From contig OX246739.1 of assembly GCA_945910005.1 (NCBI GenBank), positions 75,271,295-75,335,294 of the forward strand: a DNA stretch of 64,000 bases, written 5' to 3'. Within the stretch, counting starts at the first letter, position 1. Every line of letters begins with the position of its first letter. The DNA is from Isoperla grammatica. Its lineage: Eukaryota > Arthropoda > Insecta > Plecoptera > Perlodidae. Made by a program: the position numbers and the translations under genes. Under the pieces are notes generated by a model, which saw only the letters and a list, made by a program, of their open reading frames with translations, was not told the DNA's origin and ran no database searches. Shown piece by piece: positions 24,139 to 35,718 of this stretch.

Positions 24139-24555
24139 TATCCTTCGCTCTTACATTGATGGCTACGCTATTATGAAATTATTTAAAATTAAAACAAGAA
24201 TCAGGGTAAGACAGGGATAAAAAAAAGTGTATCGTTTAACCCCGTGAACCTAACTTTAGCTATAGATCGTATAAATTACTTTGTTTCTTTGGTATGCGCG
24301 CAACTGATGTGCGGTACAAGTTACAGAGCGTCAAAGCATGTTACATGACAGTTACAGAACTAATAAATGAGACAGTTTTACATCAAATGACTTCATCACT
24401 GACATTCAAACATTATTCTACATATGGTCAATATTCAATACATGTATAGTCAATACCTACTCAATATTGAATACATGTATACAGCAGCTTTATCTGTTGT
24501 ACCCCTCCTCAGTTGGGAAAGAAAGTCCGAGAGTTGTTGACATTCGCATTATGAC

Positions 24556-26066
24556 TTAAAGTCGATCCACTGTTTACCCAACTATTTGTCATTGTGCTAC
24601 AAATCATGTTGAATATACACTTAAATATCATGTTAAATATTAGCGAAAAATAAAGTAGTTTCATCGACTACTTGTTTTAATATAAATATTTGAAATCCGT
24701 CGATTTCCCTATCCCCTACCATTGAAACTGTCAAAAATCATACACTTTCGAATATAAAGCATTGACTAAGTAGATACTAAACATTTGTCATTTTCTTTAT
24801 TTTATACTCAATTTGAAGATAATTGAACGACAATTCTAAATATGTATGTATGAATACAATCTCTCGACTCGTTTTCGGTCAATATTGGCTTCACTACAAG
24901 AACATTTGATGGGAAATCGGGCGAGCCGTGAAACTATGGCAACACTGCGGGCGATGACGTCATTTCTCTTTGAGCCCGCCTCCGCCTCACGTCAAAACAT
25001 GAGCAGGCTGTCACCTTTCCACACTGGACTTTTTCTTATTTACATTTACTGTCGCTTATTTCCAATTAACATTTTGCGTCATACAAATAATGCACTTAAT
25101 TCAAATTGAAGGCACAGTTAGAAACGGGAATATATCTGAATACGGTACGTGAGGCCTAGCCTAGGCCACCTTTATTTAGACTTAGGCCTAGGCCTATATT
25201 GCCTGATCCGAAATGAAATTCATGTATTGTACGTCCGTAAACGCAAACATTTTCCCCAATGTAGATAGGCTAAGTATAGTATGCCAGGAGGCATCTGTAT
25301 AATATGAAAGAAAATATGCCAAGCCCTAAGGCCACTCATGGACGTTTTGTGATCATTTGACATGTGCAAGGCCTAGGCCTACCATTTATGTAGCCCCCCT
25401 ACACGCATTTGAAATAATTTACATCCATTTCATGCCTTCACATGTCCTAGATGGACTTAAGTTACTTGAGATCACGTCGTCAGGTATACAATTGCACAAA
25501 CAACATGATACGATACAAAATATACAATCCTATCATTTTCTTTTATCGTAATAAAACGTCCTCCGCTTCGTATTCCGTATTTTTTCGACGCCATTTTCAC
25601 CATCTGACAATAACAATGTCTTTGCAGCATTGCCAAGTATATTGGAGGTTGGCAATACTTTGTCGATGAATATTAAAAACGAGTTTTTTGTTTCCTTGGC
25701 TTTGTAAATCAATTTAGATTTGTATCCATTATAAAGTCTATAATTTTTGAATGTGTTGTGGTGTAATTAAAGCCAAAAGCGAGATAAGAAGTTGACTACT
25801 ATTTGGAGTTTTGATGAACTAATTTCGTTTTTAGGGATTGGCTATTCTGCAGTCAAACTAGTGTCTAGAATCATGCCATTATAAATAACTGCATTTTCGT
25901 GTAAATACTGGATTTTAAAAAAGTATTCTTACTTGATTACTGAATATATTTTACATTTTATATTAATTTAACATAATAATTGCCAAAGAAATAATTATTT
26001 GTGATTTTAAATAAATATTAAAATCATTGCTTGAAACTGGTAGTTTGATCAATGGAACGACTTTAA
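24556..26066 (-). mobile_element. 1.5-kb TTAA-bounded element, copy 2 (inverted)
   Basis: The exact reverse orientation of 10586-12096, with the same 1511-bp length and the same TTAA boundaries. Long stretches compared are identical, including three short accidental ORFs. The different flanks show transposition rather than segmental duplication. It lies in kinase intron 2. Confidence 0.85.
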
Positions 26067-26165
26067 AACAACTGTGAAAAAATGTCAGCCAGGATTATAT
26101 CTGGTGCCAGAATCAGATCAGCACCTTCCTGCACGTGGAAAATTAAATAAAAAAACATTAAATAG

Positions 26166-26166
26166 A

Positions 26167-26234
<68 letters not shown>

Positions 26235-26243
26235 TAGTGATAA

Positions 26244-26307
<64 letters not shown>

Positions 26308-26356
26308 GATAATGATAATGATAATGATAATGATAATGATAATGATAATGATAATG

Positions 26357-26392
<36 letters not shown>

Positions 26393-26402
26393 GTAATAAT
26401 CC
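26166..26402. repeat. (AAT)n followed by (AATGAT)n microsatellite
   Basis: About 115 bp of AAT triplets with a few interruptions pass into about 105 bp of AATGAT hexamers. Apparent ORFs of poly-Asn, Asn-Asp, Ile-Met or Leu-Ser in all frames are translation artefacts of the repeat. Confidence 0.95.
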
Positions 26403-26685
26403 CCAAAATAAGCCTCTGTGGGTAAAACTGTACTCGCGAGTCACTGGTATAGGTAAACAATGGCGGCTATCCACGTGATTCATGTCATGGCCGTGGCGTG
26501 GACAACATTGCTAAAATGATATTGCCCGTATTCTCGTCAACAACTTATGAGTTGCTATGTTGCGTTCTCACAGCTATATATTTAGTACTCTTATGGTATA
26601 GCAAGTCTGAAGAGTTCTCATGCAGTCTTCTACACTTCCGGCATCTCCATCCTGTCGGATCAGAAACTATTGGAGCTCATGATAT

Positions 26686-26897
26686 AGTTGAGAAACTGTA
26701 AGAATGCCGGCCCCCTCCTTATCCCCTCCACTGCTACCCGACCCCCCCTCAACTCCGTGAAACAACATACTGAACAACTGAAACAAACTGATTTTCAGTT
26801 ACGTATTTCATTTTGTCAGGTTGTCACGGAGTTGAGGGGGGTCGGGTAGCTATGGAGGGGATATGGAGGGGGCCGTCATTCTTACAGTTTCTCAACT
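26686..26897. mobile_element. Foldback MITE, ~212 bp
   Basis: Inverted arms start AGTTGAGAAACTGTAAGAAT and include GGCCCCCTCC and CCCGACCCCCC, with an inner copy of GGAGTTGAGG. Arms are about 75 bp with a ~60-bp spacer. Confidence 0.75.
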
Positions 26898-27977
26898 TTA
26901 GCAACCCGTGAGGGTTTTACGGTTTCAAATTTTTAATAATGCCGGGCTAGAAATGTTCAAATCTGGAGAAGACGAAATGTCAAATAATTAATTTATTGTG
27001 TTTGCATGAAATCATACAACTTGATAATATCTTAAATTATCTTATTTAAATCAAGGAAAGTAACTGTATTATTTTTAAATACCCCATATAGACTTTGATA
27101 ATATAACGTACCCCCTTATGATTCTATATTTGTGATATGCATGTTAGTTTTAAGATACTAACCAAGATGGCAACACTAGTAGATTAGTAGATATGCGAGA
27201 CTAGAGCAGATAGTAGGGTAGATTGTAGATGAACCAATGATGAACACTATCATTTTTATTTATTTTTAAACAATTCACAAAATATTTTAACCATTGCGCG
27301 GCCCTACATTCTCCTAAATCCTACAACCGAACACATATATATTTCACTTGCGACCTGCCAAAGTCGTCCGGACACGGCTCAGAGAATAGAGACTGTCTGA
27401 ACTTTGACAGACGAGTGGTGCTCTCATTTGAATCATTTATCACATCCATTAGTTCATGATGTCCGCCCACCCCTCACATGAACACTCTGACGATCCGATT
27501 GCAACGCCATGACTGTTACTAATCAGCGATATTGATCAACAAGGTTGTGTGTCGTATTACCCAGTAACACTCCAGTGAACAAACCACTGGTGTAACACTG
27601 TTTAATGAGCTGTGTATCGTGTTACGGTGGGGAGCTCGTTCATATACCTTTGAGGGTAGGCGACAAGTTTTATACTTCAAAGCCTCCTTTATGAAGCAAC
27701 TTTATCCTCATCATCGTCTACATGATCATCTGCAAACACTTGTTCAAGTTTCAAGCGATCGATCATTAATTTTGCGTCCGATCCGTGCGATGCGTCAGTT
27801 GTTTCCGGTACATCCAATCACAGCCCATGCCCATTCGACTTCGATTGCGAGATGCTTCCTTCCTTTCCTTATCTCAATCATCTCCGTTATTCAATAAAGC
27901 ACCCGACAGCTACAAACCGCATGGACAAATACCTTGACCACTACGGGTACCGCTATACCCTGTATATAGGTAACTGT

Positions 27978-28559
27978 GACTACGTATATCACAGAGCTCA
28001 AAAACGGTTTAGCAAACCGGTTTTGCCCAAGAACGTTTTTCAAATGTTGATATACATATCGGTTTTGCTGAAAAACACCTTAGTTCCAAATCAGTTTGGA
28101 AAGTGATTTGGATAAGTCAAATCGCAAGATTTGTGGTTGGTATACGCCACAAACTGTTTTACCATGCGTTTTAGGGTGCGCACGCACATTCCACTGGCTT
28201 GACAACTCAACTATGTGGTAGGCGGTGGCACGTTGTTCCATCTTCGATATCAGAGTGTTGCTGTTGTTGTAGTTTTATTGCAGACAGCTGTGCGACTATT
28301 TTCTTGTTTTATGTGCATCCCAACCTCAAATATATATTTTCTACGTGAATGTTTAGAGGTTTAAATAGGTTTTACACACATTTATAATAGAATATAGAAG
28401 TGTGTGGTCAAAGCATTGAAGATATTGTTTGACGGCCATGTTGGATACGCTTCCAAACCATTTTTACGAGTTTTGTGTGATATACGGAACAAACAAGAAA
28501 TCGTTTTTGGGCAAAACCGGTTTGCTAAACCGTTTTATAACTCTGTGATAAACGTAGTC
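27978..28559. mobile_element. TIR element, 582 bp, with CCGGTTT core
   Basis: Ends GACTACGT...ACGTAGTC carry inverted repeats of about 60 bp, including ATCACAGAG and GGTTTAGCAAACCGGTTTTG. Parts of the TIR are themselves palindromic (AAACCGGTTT). No transposase is present. Confidence 0.7.
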
Positions 28560-28860
28560 TATGTCCACAGAATCGACTGTATGTTGCCTGAGATTTTAGA
28601 CAAGACTTACGTTTACAACTTCCAACAAAGGAGGCGACGGCTAAGTAGGGCCTAGCCCTTTGAGATTAGTGGTTGGCAGGGTATTATATTCTAGTAAGGT
28701 ATTTGGTATTATGTTTAGACTGAAACGACCCATAGTTTTATATACTGTCCAATCACTGATTCATATATGTTTCGTATTTGAAATATCGATCTTTGATTGG
28801 TTATCGCTCACTCGTCGATGGTGTTTGGAGCCTACAGGGTTGGTTTAGTCGCTTTAATTA

Positions 28861-28950
28861 AAGTACCCCACTGCAAATCAGTTTCGTTACTGAGTGGGTA
28901 GACTCTTAATGTGAATTTATTTATTTTTATTTATTTATATCCATTTACAG
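28861..28950 (+). repeat. Short dispersed repeat with (TTTA)n tail, copy 2
   Basis: The sequence CAAATCAGTTTCGTTACTGA then GTGGGTAGACTCTTAA and TTTATTTATTTTTATTTA is the reverse complement of the repeat at 19277-19360. Confidence 0.6.
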
Positions 28951-30162
28951 CAATCATTGATTTGATTTCTTTGTTTTTTGATAACACGTTTGTGTTTTGT
29001 GTAAAGGGTGTTTTTATTGTGCCCACTCCGCTTTGCGATGGCCACTGTTATTAGAAGATGCTTACATTTCATTACATCATAGCGATGAAATCTCCCCCTT
29101 GATTCGCTTGTCCTGCAACTAAGTTTCACCGAGAGTGATATAACCACAGATGCTGCATTCAAACCTCCCATTATTCCGTAATCACGTTGTACTGAAGTAA
29201 TGTCACTGCGTGTTTGTTACTCGCACACGTGAGTTTAGACTCAATTTACTTGATCTGCTGTTGGCGTCAGCCCCACTGTTCTTCTTGTACATTCACACAA
29301 GTGATACTTATAAGTTATAGCATTATATACGGGTCGCATATCTGTACATGGGACGTACAGTATTTAGTGGAGCCCAAATCAATCATAACATCTATGTAGA
29401 GAACAGTTTACATTTTCGAAATTGAAAAAGAATTAAACTATAGCAGAAATACTCGATTCTTACATTTAAAGCCAAACTTTCGAGATGGGAAGAAATATGA
29501 ATGCTTACCATTAAGATATGATGCTGCTTTTGATAAATATGTAACTCTTCTAGTCCAAATAATAGTTATACTTGATAGTCAAGAGTGAGAAATAACTGAA
29601 AGAGAAAACGAAGAAGCGAGCTTATAGAAAAGTGTAATGGAGCGGAGGAACCGTTTTGAGGTATGAAGGAATAGAGACAACGAACAGGTGAAGGATAAAA
29701 TTATGTAGGCAACTCACATTGGAATGCTATAGCGACAGAGTCCCAAAAAATTTGCATTGTACTGAATAAGTCAAAATTATGTATTTTATTTATTAATGTA
29801 GGTCATTACACTAAAAACTTTAGTACATGATAGGAAGGACATTTACTTAACAGAAATAACACAATTTGATGGTACAATCATTAAAATTAACTTTACACCT
29901 GATAAATAAAACAGTAATGTTATTCAAATTAAAAACGAAATAACTAACACAAGAAATTGGTGTTATTGTGTTTTATGTAATACAAATATAAAACAGAAGG
30001 AATGATAAACTTATTATTTCACGTGCGTAATACGCAGAAATGAAAAGAATTGCAAAAAGAAGGAAAACATTGAATATTTAATTGAGAATTGTGCAATTCA
30101 CAGATTAATAACACGAAGGAGAATAATCGGTTTCCTTTAGATAAAGTCTCTATTACTGCAAT

Positions 30163-30747
30163 TGTTGGGAACACGGCCCACTGGATCGCTTTGCACTTCG
30201 CAAATACTCCGCTAGGAGTAAATCCAGGAGACCGTGGTTGGGAATTGTTAAGTTAAGAAGGCGGTGTATGTTGTTTTAGAGGTTGCTAGGATACGAGATT
30301 TTTTTGTCAGAGCTAGTTGTGTGTGATGGAAGAAGGTGTTGTGTCTACGAAAGTGATGTTAATACTAACTGTGTTTTAATATCATTTCATTTTACATTTT
30401 GTCAACCCTGTTGACCAAGAGGGATGGTGTGACGTACCACCCCCTTCTCCTCTTCAAGATTAATCGTCAGTCGAAGTCGAGGCTCCTAATTGTATCGGAC
30501 TGGTGGGAACACATCCGCTCCAGCGATCAATTCAGTGTCATCAATTCATCATCAAGTGTCATCAATTGTGATTGTAACATAAATATAAAAGTAATAGTAA
30601 TCATCACACGCGTAATTAGGTCTAGTGATGTGAACTAGCTCCATTGTTTTACTGTCCATAAACTGTTTTAGTTTTAGTCTTTATACAAGTAAAGTGGTCC
30701 TCCGGTATTTTAATTATTGTTTATTTTTCAACCTGTGTGCTCCAACA
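30163..30747 (+). repeat. BEL/Pao 5' LTR
   Basis: A 585-bp direct repeat, TGTTGGGAAC...CTCCAACA, paired with 35719-36304. It is preceded by the 5-bp target duplication GCAAT (30158-30162). The only difference I detect from the 3' LTR is one T in a poly-T run. I could not match the bases after it (30748 on) to a tRNA 3' end. Confidence 0.95.
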
Positions 30748-31125
30748 TTTGATCCTCCGGGCCAGGACTAATCGCGCGTGTGTGGTTACAACTTACATTT
30801 ACGGACTACAATAATATTCGTGTGCATCGCGGCACTTGCGTTCTTTCCGTGAAAGCCTAGCAACAGCAGGTTACAAGGAATGCAGACCGTCTTCTCTGCA
30901 AACATCTACTTCACCCGCCCGCGCTCTTGGCAGCCCATTGTTGTACGCGCCTAGCTCGCTGACGTCACAGACCAGTTGGGGTAGTTCGACAACAGGGGTG
31001 TCCAGCCTTCGAGCCACTCGGCGATCCAGCATCTTGTCATTGTTTCACAACCCGTGTTACAAGGATTCAGGTCAGATCAGACATCCTTCTCTTATTTATT
31101 TCCTTGTTATTCCTTCTCTGCAATC

Positions 31126-34100
31126 ATGGATCATTCTCAACTTTCAAAACTTATTAAGCAGAGAGGTGTTCTTAAATCACAACTCACTCGATTGAAGACG
31201 TTCATTGAGGGCTTTCAACTAACTGAAAATGTAGAAGAGGTTAGAGTGAGACTAAGGCAGCTACCTGTACTCCGTGAAAAGTATGACACTATACAGTCTA
31301 CACTTGAAACGGAGGACAATACCGGTACGTCTGACCATGACGAGGATCGAGCTATCTTCGAAGAAGGTTTATTCAAAGCAGAAGGGAAAATGGAGTTAAT
31401 ACTAAGGGATTACCTGACCGAGAACCTCGAACGCAATTCCAATTCAGGAGAAATGAACAGATCTCCTGGATCACAACTTGGATCGGTAAACTTGAAACTA
31501 CCAGCAGTTTCATTGCCATCCTTTGACGGGAAGTATGAGGAATGGCTACCATTCTCAGACTCCTTTAAGGCGTTGGTTCATGATAACAAGACCTTAGTGA
31601 CAATACAAAAGTTCCACTACTTGTTATCAGCACTGAAGGGCCAAGCCTTTAAGTTATTACAGAACTTACCGATAACTGAAGGTAACTATGTAGTAGCGTG
31701 GGAGCTTCTTCAGGGTAGATATGAGAACAAAAAGCTCATCGCGTCAACCTACATTAGAGATATTTTGTACATAAAAGCAGTTCAAAAGGAATCAGCCACA
31801 GATCTGAGGCAATTTGTAAATACAGTTAGGAGTAATATGAATGCTTTAAAGGCCATGGACGTTCCACAATCGTTGGGCGACATGCTTGTGTCCCAACTTG
31901 TAGTTGATCGCCTAGACCGACAAACGCGCAGAGAGTGGGAGATCAAGGAGACAGAACAGGCCTTTCCGCCACTGTCAGACCTACTTCTGTTTTTAGAGCG
32001 TAAGTCTCAGGCGCTAGAAAACATTACCTCCTTTAGAAGTCGCTCCAATCACGATGACGGCCAAACAGGGGACTCTAAGGTCAACCAACAGAAGGGGACT
32101 AAACAGTCAGGGAGTTACGTGGCAGTGAAAAGCCAAAAATGTCCCTTCTGCTCCAACTCGCATCCACTGTTCAAATGTGACGCCTTCTTAGCAGCTGAAG
32201 TGAAAGTCAGGAGAGATTGTGTCACAAGCAACAAATTGTGTTTCAATTGTCTCCATCCTAGCCATGCAGTTAACAAATGCACCTCGACTAACTGTAAAAA
32301 GTGTGGTGCCAGACATCACACGTTGCTGCATGTGGACCAAGGTAACAACAGACCAGGGAATTCACACCAACAAGTGGCACCAACTGTTGTCACAGGAAGT
32401 CAAGAAAATCAGGTACCCAGGGCTGCCCAAAGCTCGTACCATGCTGTCAGACACAAGATGGCGGAAGCGCACATCTTGCTGTCCACAGCCATTGTTCTGG
32501 TTGAAGATTCTACAGGTCAACTCCAGCAATGTAGAGCTTTGCTTGACTGTGGAAGCCAATCCAACTTCGTAACGGAGGATTTAGTTCAAAGGCTAAATCT
32601 CAAGAAACAACGGAACCAAGTGTGCATACAAGGCGTGAACAAGGCTTCAGCAGAAGCTAAACACACGACCACAGCGAAGATCTACTCCTCAGTGAGTAAT
32701 TACAATGCGAGCATTGTCTGTTCTGTACTACCACACATAACAGGACTGATGCCGTCAGCATACGTTGACAGTCAGCATTGGAATTTACCGAAGGATGTCC
32801 AACTAGCTGATCCTACTTTCTATCAACCTGGACGGATCGATATGTTGATCGGAGCGGAACTCTGTCTCTACATTCTTCGAATGGAAAAACTGTCAAGACC
32901 CGGAGAATTCCCAGTGCTTCAGAATACTGAGTTTGGTTGGATACTGTCAGGAAAGTACAGTGACCAGACACCAAGCACATCCATGACGTCTTGCTTCATT
33001 CGTCAAGAAAACTTGGACCAACAACTTCAGCGGTTCTGGGAATTGGAGGAAATCCACACGTCTCCAAGGTCTGAGGAAGAGCAGAACTGTGAACTGCATT
33101 TTCGGGAAAACACGATCCGGGACGAGAATGGCAGATTCGTGGTAAAACTTCCTAAACGATTACATTCCGATAAGCTAGGTGACTCTTACCAACAAGCAAG
33201 GTCAAGATTCTACCAATTGGAGAGGAAGCTTCAAAGGAACGAAGAGCTGAGGGAACATTACCTCAAGTTCATGGCAGAGTACGAGGACCTCGGCCATATG
33301 AAGGAAGTAATATTATCAACTGATAATAAAAACAACCAAAAATGCTACCTGCCTCATCATGCGGTGTTCAAGCCATCAAGCTCGACAACCAAAACACGAG
33401 TGGTGTTTGATGGCTCCGCAAAATCTTCGAATGGCGTGTCTCTCAACGACACATTGATGGTGGGACCTACAGTCCAACAGGATTTGTATTCCATCATTCT
33501 GCGCTTCCGAACACATCAGATTGTTTTCACAGCTGATATCACCAAAATGTATCGTCAAATTCGAGTCCATGAAGATGATACGTCTCTACAGAGAATCGTT
33601 TGGAGGACATCCCCTGACAAGCCATTAAAAACACACGAACTAGTAACTGTAACGTATGGTACTGCATCGGCTCCTTATCTTGCAACCAAGTGTTTGCAAA
33701 CATTGGCTGCAGAGGAGTCGGACAAATTCCCTCGTGCAGCGGAAGTCTTACAAAGAGACTTTTATGTTGACGATGCACTCTGCGGCTCAAGCAATTTGAA
33801 GGATGCGTTGCTACTCCAAAAAGAACTGATTGCACTCCTTAAGCGTGGTGCATTTCCCCTTCGAAAGTGGTGCTCGAACCATCCAGATCTTCTAAAAGCT
33901 GTACTACCAGAAGACAGAGAAATGCAATTTCCATTCGATTTCACCAACAAGGAAAGCATAAAAACATTGGGATTATCGTGGCATCCAGTTACAGACAAAT
34001 TCCTAATTGCAAACAACCCGCCAGACCTTTCGCAAGGAAGAGTTACAAAACGGATTGTCCTATCGATTGTAGCTTCAATCTTTGATCCACTTGGACTAGT

Positions 34101-35385
34101 GAGTCCAGTAGTAATTGTATATAAAATGTTTCTTCAACAACTGTGGTCGCATAGTCTACAGTGGGATGATGAATTGCCAGATGAACTCTCTCTGCAATGG
34201 CAACACCTACACAGCCAATTGCTACATCTGAATACCATTCAAGTTGACAGATTAGTAATGGTCAAGGGAACACCCACCAACGTGGAGTTGCATGGTTTTG
34301 CAGATGCCTCAGAAAAGGCATATGGCTGTTCACTGTACATCCGCTCAACAAACGCACATGGTACGACAACAGTCAAGCTATTGTGCTCACGATCAAGAGT
34401 GGCTCCAGTAAAGAAAGTGACACTGCCACGTCTCGAGTTGTTGGGTGCTGAACTACTCTCCAAATTACTGAAGAAAACTGTGCCAATTTTGAACCTCAAG
34501 ATTGACCGCACGTTCTTGTGGACCGATTCCACCATTGTATTAGCCTGGATTGCATCACCGGCAAATCGTTGGAAGACATTTGTTGCTAACAGAGTAGCAC
34601 AAATTCAAGAAAACTCCTCAGTTGGTGATTGGAAGCATGTCTCGTCCAGTGACAATCCAGCTGACCTCATCTCAAGAGGAACACAAGCAGCTGATTTAGA
34701 GCAACTAGCGTTATGGTGGCACGGGCCACATTGGTTACGTCAGCCATCATCAGATTGGCCTACAGACGTACCAAGCAGAGAAGACTTCAATATGCCTGAA
34801 GAAAAGAAAACCGCAGTCACAGCACTGGCAATGCAGGATCAGCGAGACGATCTACTACATCGGTTTTCAAGTCTAACAAAACTCACCAGAGTCATGGCGT
34901 ATTGTTGGCGTTTCTATCAAAACGCAAAACGACCTTCGGAGAAGCTGTTGGGGCCTCTTAGTACAACAGAACTACAGAGAGCACTTACACGCTGCATCAA
35001 GTTGGTTCAAAGATCGGCGTACACTCAAGAAATTCGGGAGCTAGCTTCCAATAAGCAAGTCCCAGTGAAAAGCAGTCTACGTGATCTACATGCTTTCATA
35101 GATATATCAGGAGTTCTTCGAGTAGGTGGAAGATTGCGACACTCGCAGCTTCCGTATGACAACAAACACCAAATCATCCTACCGCCAAACCACCACGTTA
35201 CCGAATTGATCATCAAGGCTGAGCATCAACGAGTACTGCATGCAGGACCACAGTTTCTGATTGCATCGCTTCGGAAACGCTATTGGATTCCGAGAATTAA
35301 GAAAGTAGTCAAGGCACTTATACATAAATGTTTAACATGCTTCCGGTTCAAGGTCTCAACGTCGCAGCAGTTGATGGTCAACTGA
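31126..35385 (+). CDS. BEL/Pao gag-pol polyprotein, truncated in integrase
   Basis: One open frame of 1419 codons from the ATG at 31126 (MDHSQLSKLIKQRG, a coiled-coil gag-like start). The frame is open from 31054, but that start adds an unlikely leader. Visible domains: DUF1759-type gag (LPAVSLPSFDGKYEEW, ~residue 126); two CCHC-like knuckles (CPFC...C near 340; CFNC...H...C and CKKCGARHH near 370-395); retropepsin with ALLDCGSQSNFV (~473), where Cys replaces the usual Ser/Thr of DSG; DUF1758/A17 region; reverse transcriptase with FTADITKMYRQIRV (~802) and the catalytic FYVDDALCG (~879); RNase H with FADASEKAYG (~1058) and LWTDSTIVLAW; then the integrase HHCC zinc motif (HHVTEL...HAG...CLTC, ~1355-1401). 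The stop comes just after this, before the DDE core. Family members continue for several hundred residues more. It cannot make an active integrase. Confidence 0.93.
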   Translation: MDHSQLSKLIKQRGVLKSQLTRLKTFIEGFQLTENVEEVRVRLRQLPVLREKYDTIQSTLETEDNTGTSDHDEDRAIFEEGLFKAEGKMELILRDYLTENLERNSNSGEMNRSPGSQLGSVNLKLPAVSLPSFDGKYEEWLPFSDSFKALVHDNKTLVTIQKFHYLLSALKGQAFKLLQNLPITEGNYVVAWELLQGRYENKKLIASTYIRDILYIKAVQKESATDLRQFVNTVRSNMNALKAMDVPQSLGDMLVSQLVVDRLDRQTRREWEIKETEQAFPPLSDLLLFLERKSQALENITSFRSRSNHDDGQTGDSKVNQQKGTKQSGSYVAVKSQKCPFCSNSHPLFKCDAFLAAEVKVRRDCVTSNKLCFNCLHPSHAVNKCTSTNCKKCGARHHTLLHVDQGNNRPGNSHQQVAPTVVTGSQENQVPRAAQSSYHAVRHKMAEAHILLSTAIVLVEDSTGQLQQCRALLDCGSQSNFVTEDLVQRLNLKKQRNQVCIQGVNKASAEAKHTTTAKIYSSVSNYNASIVCSVLPHITGLMPSAYVDSQHWNLPKDVQLADPTFYQPGRIDMLIGAELCLYILRMEKLSRPGEFPVLQNTEFGWILSGKYSDQTPSTSMTSCFIRQENLDQQLQRFWELEEIHTSPRSEEEQNCELHFRENTIRDENGRFVVKLPKRLHSDKLGDSYQQARSRFYQLERKLQRNEELREHYLKFMAEYEDLGHMKEVILSTDNKNNQKCYLPHHAVFKPSSSTTKTRVVFDGSAKSSNGVSLNDTLMVGPTVQQDLYSIILRFRTHQIVFTADITKMYRQIRVHEDDTSLQRIVWRTSPDKPLKTHELVTVTYGTASAPYLATKCLQTLAAEESDKFPRAAEVLQRDFYVDDALCGSSNLKDALLLQKELIALLKRGAFPLRKWCSNHPDLLKAVLPEDREMQFPFDFTNKESIKTLGLSWHPVTDKFLIANNPPDLSQGRVTKRIVLSIVASIFDPLGLVSPVVIVYKMFLQQLWSHSLQWDDELPDELSLQWQHLHSQLLHLNTIQVDRLVMVKGTPTNVELHGFADASEKAYGCSLYIRSTNAHGTTTVKLLCSRSRVAPVKKVTLPRLELLGAELLSKLLKKTVPILNLKIDRTFLWTDSTIVLAWIASPANRWKTFVANRVAQIQENSSVGDWKHVSSSDNPADLISRGTQAADLEQLALWWHGPHWLRQPSSDWPTDVPSREDFNMPEEKKTAVTALAMQDQRDDLLHRFSSLTKLTRVMAYCWRFYQNAKRPSEKLLGPLSTTELQRALTRCIKLVQRSAYTQEIRELASNKQVPVKSSLRDLHAFIDISGVLRVGGRLRHSQLPYDNKHQIILPPNHHVTELIIKAEHQRVLHAGPQFLIASLRKRYWIPRIKKVVKALIHKCLTCFRFKVSTSQQLMVN

Positions 35386-35386
35386 C

Positions 35387-35638
35387 TATCTCAACTCGCT
35401 GCAACAGCGGGGGAAATGGACTTCTCCCCAATCCAGTCTCCAGCCAGGCATGGTGGTGCTGGTCAAGGAGGACCGTCGTCCGCCTCTGGAGTGGCCACTT
35501 GCGGTTATCACCGAGACCTTCCCCGGGAAGGATGGTCACGTCCGAGTCGCTGCAATCCGGACGTCCAGCGGTGTACTCAAGCGCCCCATCACCAAGCTGG
35601 TGTCCCTCCCCTACGAGCACTCGATTCCGTCAAACTGA
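35387..35638 (+). pseudogene. BEL/Pao pol C-terminal (DUF5641) remnant
   Basis: In the frame shifted relative to the upstream polyprotein, this reads YLNSLQQRGKW, then LQPGMVVLVKEDRRPPLEW, PLAVITETFPGKDGHVR, VLKRPITKLVSLP and a stop. This is the conserved end of BEL/Pao pol. The integrase DDE core that should precede it is deleted; the junction lies near 35370-35386, and the fusion is out of frame. Confidence 0.9.
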
Positions 35639-35718
35639 TGTGTCGTGTCGTGTACTGATGTGTCGTGTCAGTGGTCATTTTTCATTTTTTGATTGTATCC
35701 AATCAACAGGGGGGAGCA

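Noticed and set aside
26074..26483. Long ORFs of poly-Asn, Asn-Asp, Leu-Ser and Ile
   Set aside because: Pure translation of AAT and AATGAT microsatellites on both strands.
30399..30638. 79-codon ORF in the LTR, repeated at 35956-36195
   Set aside because: Lies wholly inside both LTRs and matches no BEL/Pao protein; chance ORF in a duplicated sequence.
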